From: Candidatus Binatia bacterium
GTDB taxonomy: Bacteria; Vulcanimicrobiota; Vulcanimicrobiia; Vulcanimicrobiales; Vulcanimicrobiaceae
Direction: 5' to 3'
Assembly (NCBI GenBank): GCA_035544215.1
Contig: DATKHY010000007.1
Span: 496,001 to 560,000 of the forward strand
Length of the DNA: 64,000 nucleotides
The translations under genes were made by a program, and so were the position numbers. The notes under the pieces are model-generated. The model was not told the DNA's origin, searched no databases, and saw only the letters and a list, made by a program, of their open reading frames with translations. Shown one piece after another: positions 62,788 through 64,000 of this stretch. Numbering within the stretch: position 1 is the first letter of the stretch; each line of letters starts with the position of its first letter.

Positions 62788-63045
62788 TTAAGCCTCCGGT
62801 ATGCGGCCGAAGGCGGCGGTCAAGCTGCTCAGTTCGCCTTTCTTTGCCAATTCCTCTCGTAGGATATCTTTGGCTATTCGCGTCTGGCGCTTGCCGAAGT
62901 TCGCCGCCGGCAGCAACCCCAGCTTTATCGCGGCATAGACTGCACTCGGGGTGACGCGAAGCAACGCCGCCGCTTCTCTAACGGTGAGGATTTCTGGAGC
63001 GCTTTCCCAGGAGAGACTCGTTCGACCCAAGTGCTTCATACACAA
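62788..63045 (-). CDS. Excisionase-like helix-turn-helix protein
   Basis: The 85-residue protein contains EILTVREAAALLRVTPSAVYAAIKLGLLPAANFGKRQTRI, a MerR-like/Xis domain. It ends 1 bp before the integrase start and is thus coupled to it. The likely translation start is ATG 63039; the GTG at 63045 is also possible. It probably controls excision direction. Confidence 0.78.
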   Translation of the reverse strand: MCMKHLGRTSLSWESAPEILTVREAAALLRVTPSAVYAAIKLGLLPAANFGKRQTRIAKDILREELAKKGELSSLTAAFGRIPEA

Positions 63046-63089
63046 CCTTCAATTTCACCAACGCGCGTGGGCGTGAGAACAAAGAGCCC

Positions 63090-64000
63090 TCATCGGTCTA
63101 TCGTCATGGCGTCGCGTGCACGTTGCTCTTTACGAATGCTGTACTCAACATCTCGCCGTATCTCGTTCGGCAGAGCTCGATAGCCGCGCTCGATCGCGGC
63201 TGCAAGGTCGTCGAGCCGTAAGACCCCGATCGCAAGGTCACAATCGATGCGCGCGACGCCGGCACGCTCGAGGACGTTCAGTCGCCGCTCGATTCTCGGT
63301 ACTTCGTCGCGAGCGGCACGCGCGTTATTCATTTCCCGCTCTAGGCCCAACGATGCGTCGACGTAGCGCCGGTAGACGCGTTGGTGGCCGGCCAGCTGTT
63401 TTTCAAGCTGCGGCAAGTCACGCCGCTCGAACTCATGCGTTGCCTCCGCGAGCGCCTTTTCGTAGCGCGAGCGCTGCTCGCCGCATAAACGCTCTTCTTC
63501 TTTTTCCGCGGCGCGGCGTGCCAGCGGGTTCCACGACCGCTTCTCTCTGCCGAGCTGCGCGAGCCGAACGCGCTCGGCATCCGTGCAGCGGGTAGCCTCG
63601 GCCGCACGCTCGTGAATTCGTCGCCGTTCGGTGGCTAGCGCTCCGTCGAGTGTCGGTGGACGCTCGACTTGCTCCAGGTGCTGACGCTCGAGGCGAGCAT
63701 GCTGATAGCGCCCGTCTTCTTCCGCGCGCATGACATTGAGCCGTAGACGTATCTCGGCTAGTGCCACAGGACGCAGCTCACGCTGCGGGACGCGCTCGCT
63801 TCGGTTGCGCGTCGGACGCACGAGCGCATCGACTACCCGCTGCGCTGCGAGGTCGCCCGCACGTGCCCGCTCCGTGACGAATGATCGATACGCGAGCGGC
63901 TTCTCCTCACGCGCCAACCTCCGCTCCGACGCCAGCACGATCTTCGTCGCCTCCCAGCGCACGCGCGCGGCGTCGTACTCTTTCGCGCGCCGGCGGCCCA
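63090..64000 (-). CDS. Arg/Glu-rich coiled-coil protein, partial; possible relaxase C-terminus
   Basis: The frame is open to the window edge, so the start is missing; at least 303 residues are visible. Almost all of it is highly charged helix (for example RRIHERAAEATRCTDAERVRLAQLG), suggesting long coiled coils. The segment YRSFVTERARAGDLAAQRVVDAL resembles the C-terminal part of MobA/MobL-type relaxases. Lacking the N-terminal catalytic domain, this cannot be confirmed. It lies in the second element, next to its excisionase. Confidence 0.5.
   Translation of the reverse strand, partial: GRRRAKEYDAARVRWEATKIVLASERRLAREEKPLAYRSFVTERARAGDLAAQRVVDALVRPTRNRSERVPQRELRPVALAEIRLRLNVMRAEEDGRYQHARLERQHLEQVERPPTLDGALATERRRIHERAAEATRCTDAERVRLAQLGREKRSWNPLARRAAEKEEERLCGEQRSRYEKALAEATHEFERRDLPQLEKQLAGHQRVYRRYVDASLGLEREMNNARAARDEVPRIERRLNVLERAGVARIDCDLAIGVLRLDDLAAAIERGYRALPNEIRRDVEYSIRKEQRARDAMTIDR

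Overview
The window is GC-rich bacterial DNA holding about 30.5 kb of chromosome-like sequence (1-30,474), a complete integrative element of about 31 kb (30,475-61,536) and the start of a second integrated element (61,537-64,000). The organism is probably a soil or environmental bacterium from an under-sampled phylum. Many secreted proteins and lipoproteins, a GloVer-type repeat protein, a DUF4331/NicO operon and GTG/TTG starts fit lineages such as Candidatus Eremiobacterota (WPS-2) or Acidobacteriota. That placement is an impression, not something the sequence proves.

Chromosomal part. It opens with the 3' end of serS, then a DUF2249-Crp/Fnr regulator, a secreted protein and a membrane-anchored cytochrome c. 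A tightly overlapping five-gene operon follows: MacA-like adaptor, ABC ATPase, FtsX-type permease, response regulator and histidine kinase (2,512-7,978). After a VOC protein and a FAD monooxygenase pair comes a multicopper oxidase fused to a ZIP metal permease, with a DtxR-type operator abutting its start codon (10,161-12,053). Next are a DUF962 protein, two secreted proteins, a seven-repeat GloVer lipoprotein, a CoA pyrophosphatase-type Nudix enzyme, a glycosidase-like lipoprotein and further lipoproteins. A large XRE/STAND-ATPase regulator is followed by a five-gene nickel/cobalt-type operon on the minus strand (23,360-28,588) in which two unrelated metal transporters bracket a split DUF4331 module. 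A methyltransferase and an internally deleted serine-hydrolase pseudogene come before the tRNA gene.

Integrative element. A tRNA-Ser(UGA) gene at 30,423-30,513 marks the junction. Its 5' half (39 bp) is repeated exactly at 61,498-61,536, so the DNA between is an integrated element. The recombination target is the 5' half of the tRNA, which means the element now supplies the tRNA's upstream sequence. The element carries a tyrosine integrase, an Xis-like HTH protein, a PrimPol-type replication protein, a second Xer-like recombinase with DUF488 and zinc-finger neighbours, and a Type III-like restriction-modification pair. It then carries a large block of defence and nucleotide-chemistry genes. 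SLOG, TIR and MTH538 TIR-like genes are divergent from a second TIR-like gene that is translationally coupled to Nmad2, MazG-like and HMUDK/aGPT-like genes. After these come a possible uracil-DNA-glycosylase-like protein, several unknown proteins, and an XRE-ImmA/IrrE operon ending in a nucleoside-deoxyribosyltransferase/TIR-like protein. The last few kilobases are gene-poor.

Right end. A second tyrosine integrase, an excisionase-like protein and the end of an Arg/Glu-rich coiled-coil (possibly relaxase) gene sit beside the second att copy in the same arrangement as at the first. This suggests two elements integrated in tandem at one tRNA-Ser site. The strongest candidates for undescribed biology are the TIR/SLOG plus Nmad2-MazG-HMUDK block and the multicopper oxidase-ZIP fusion.
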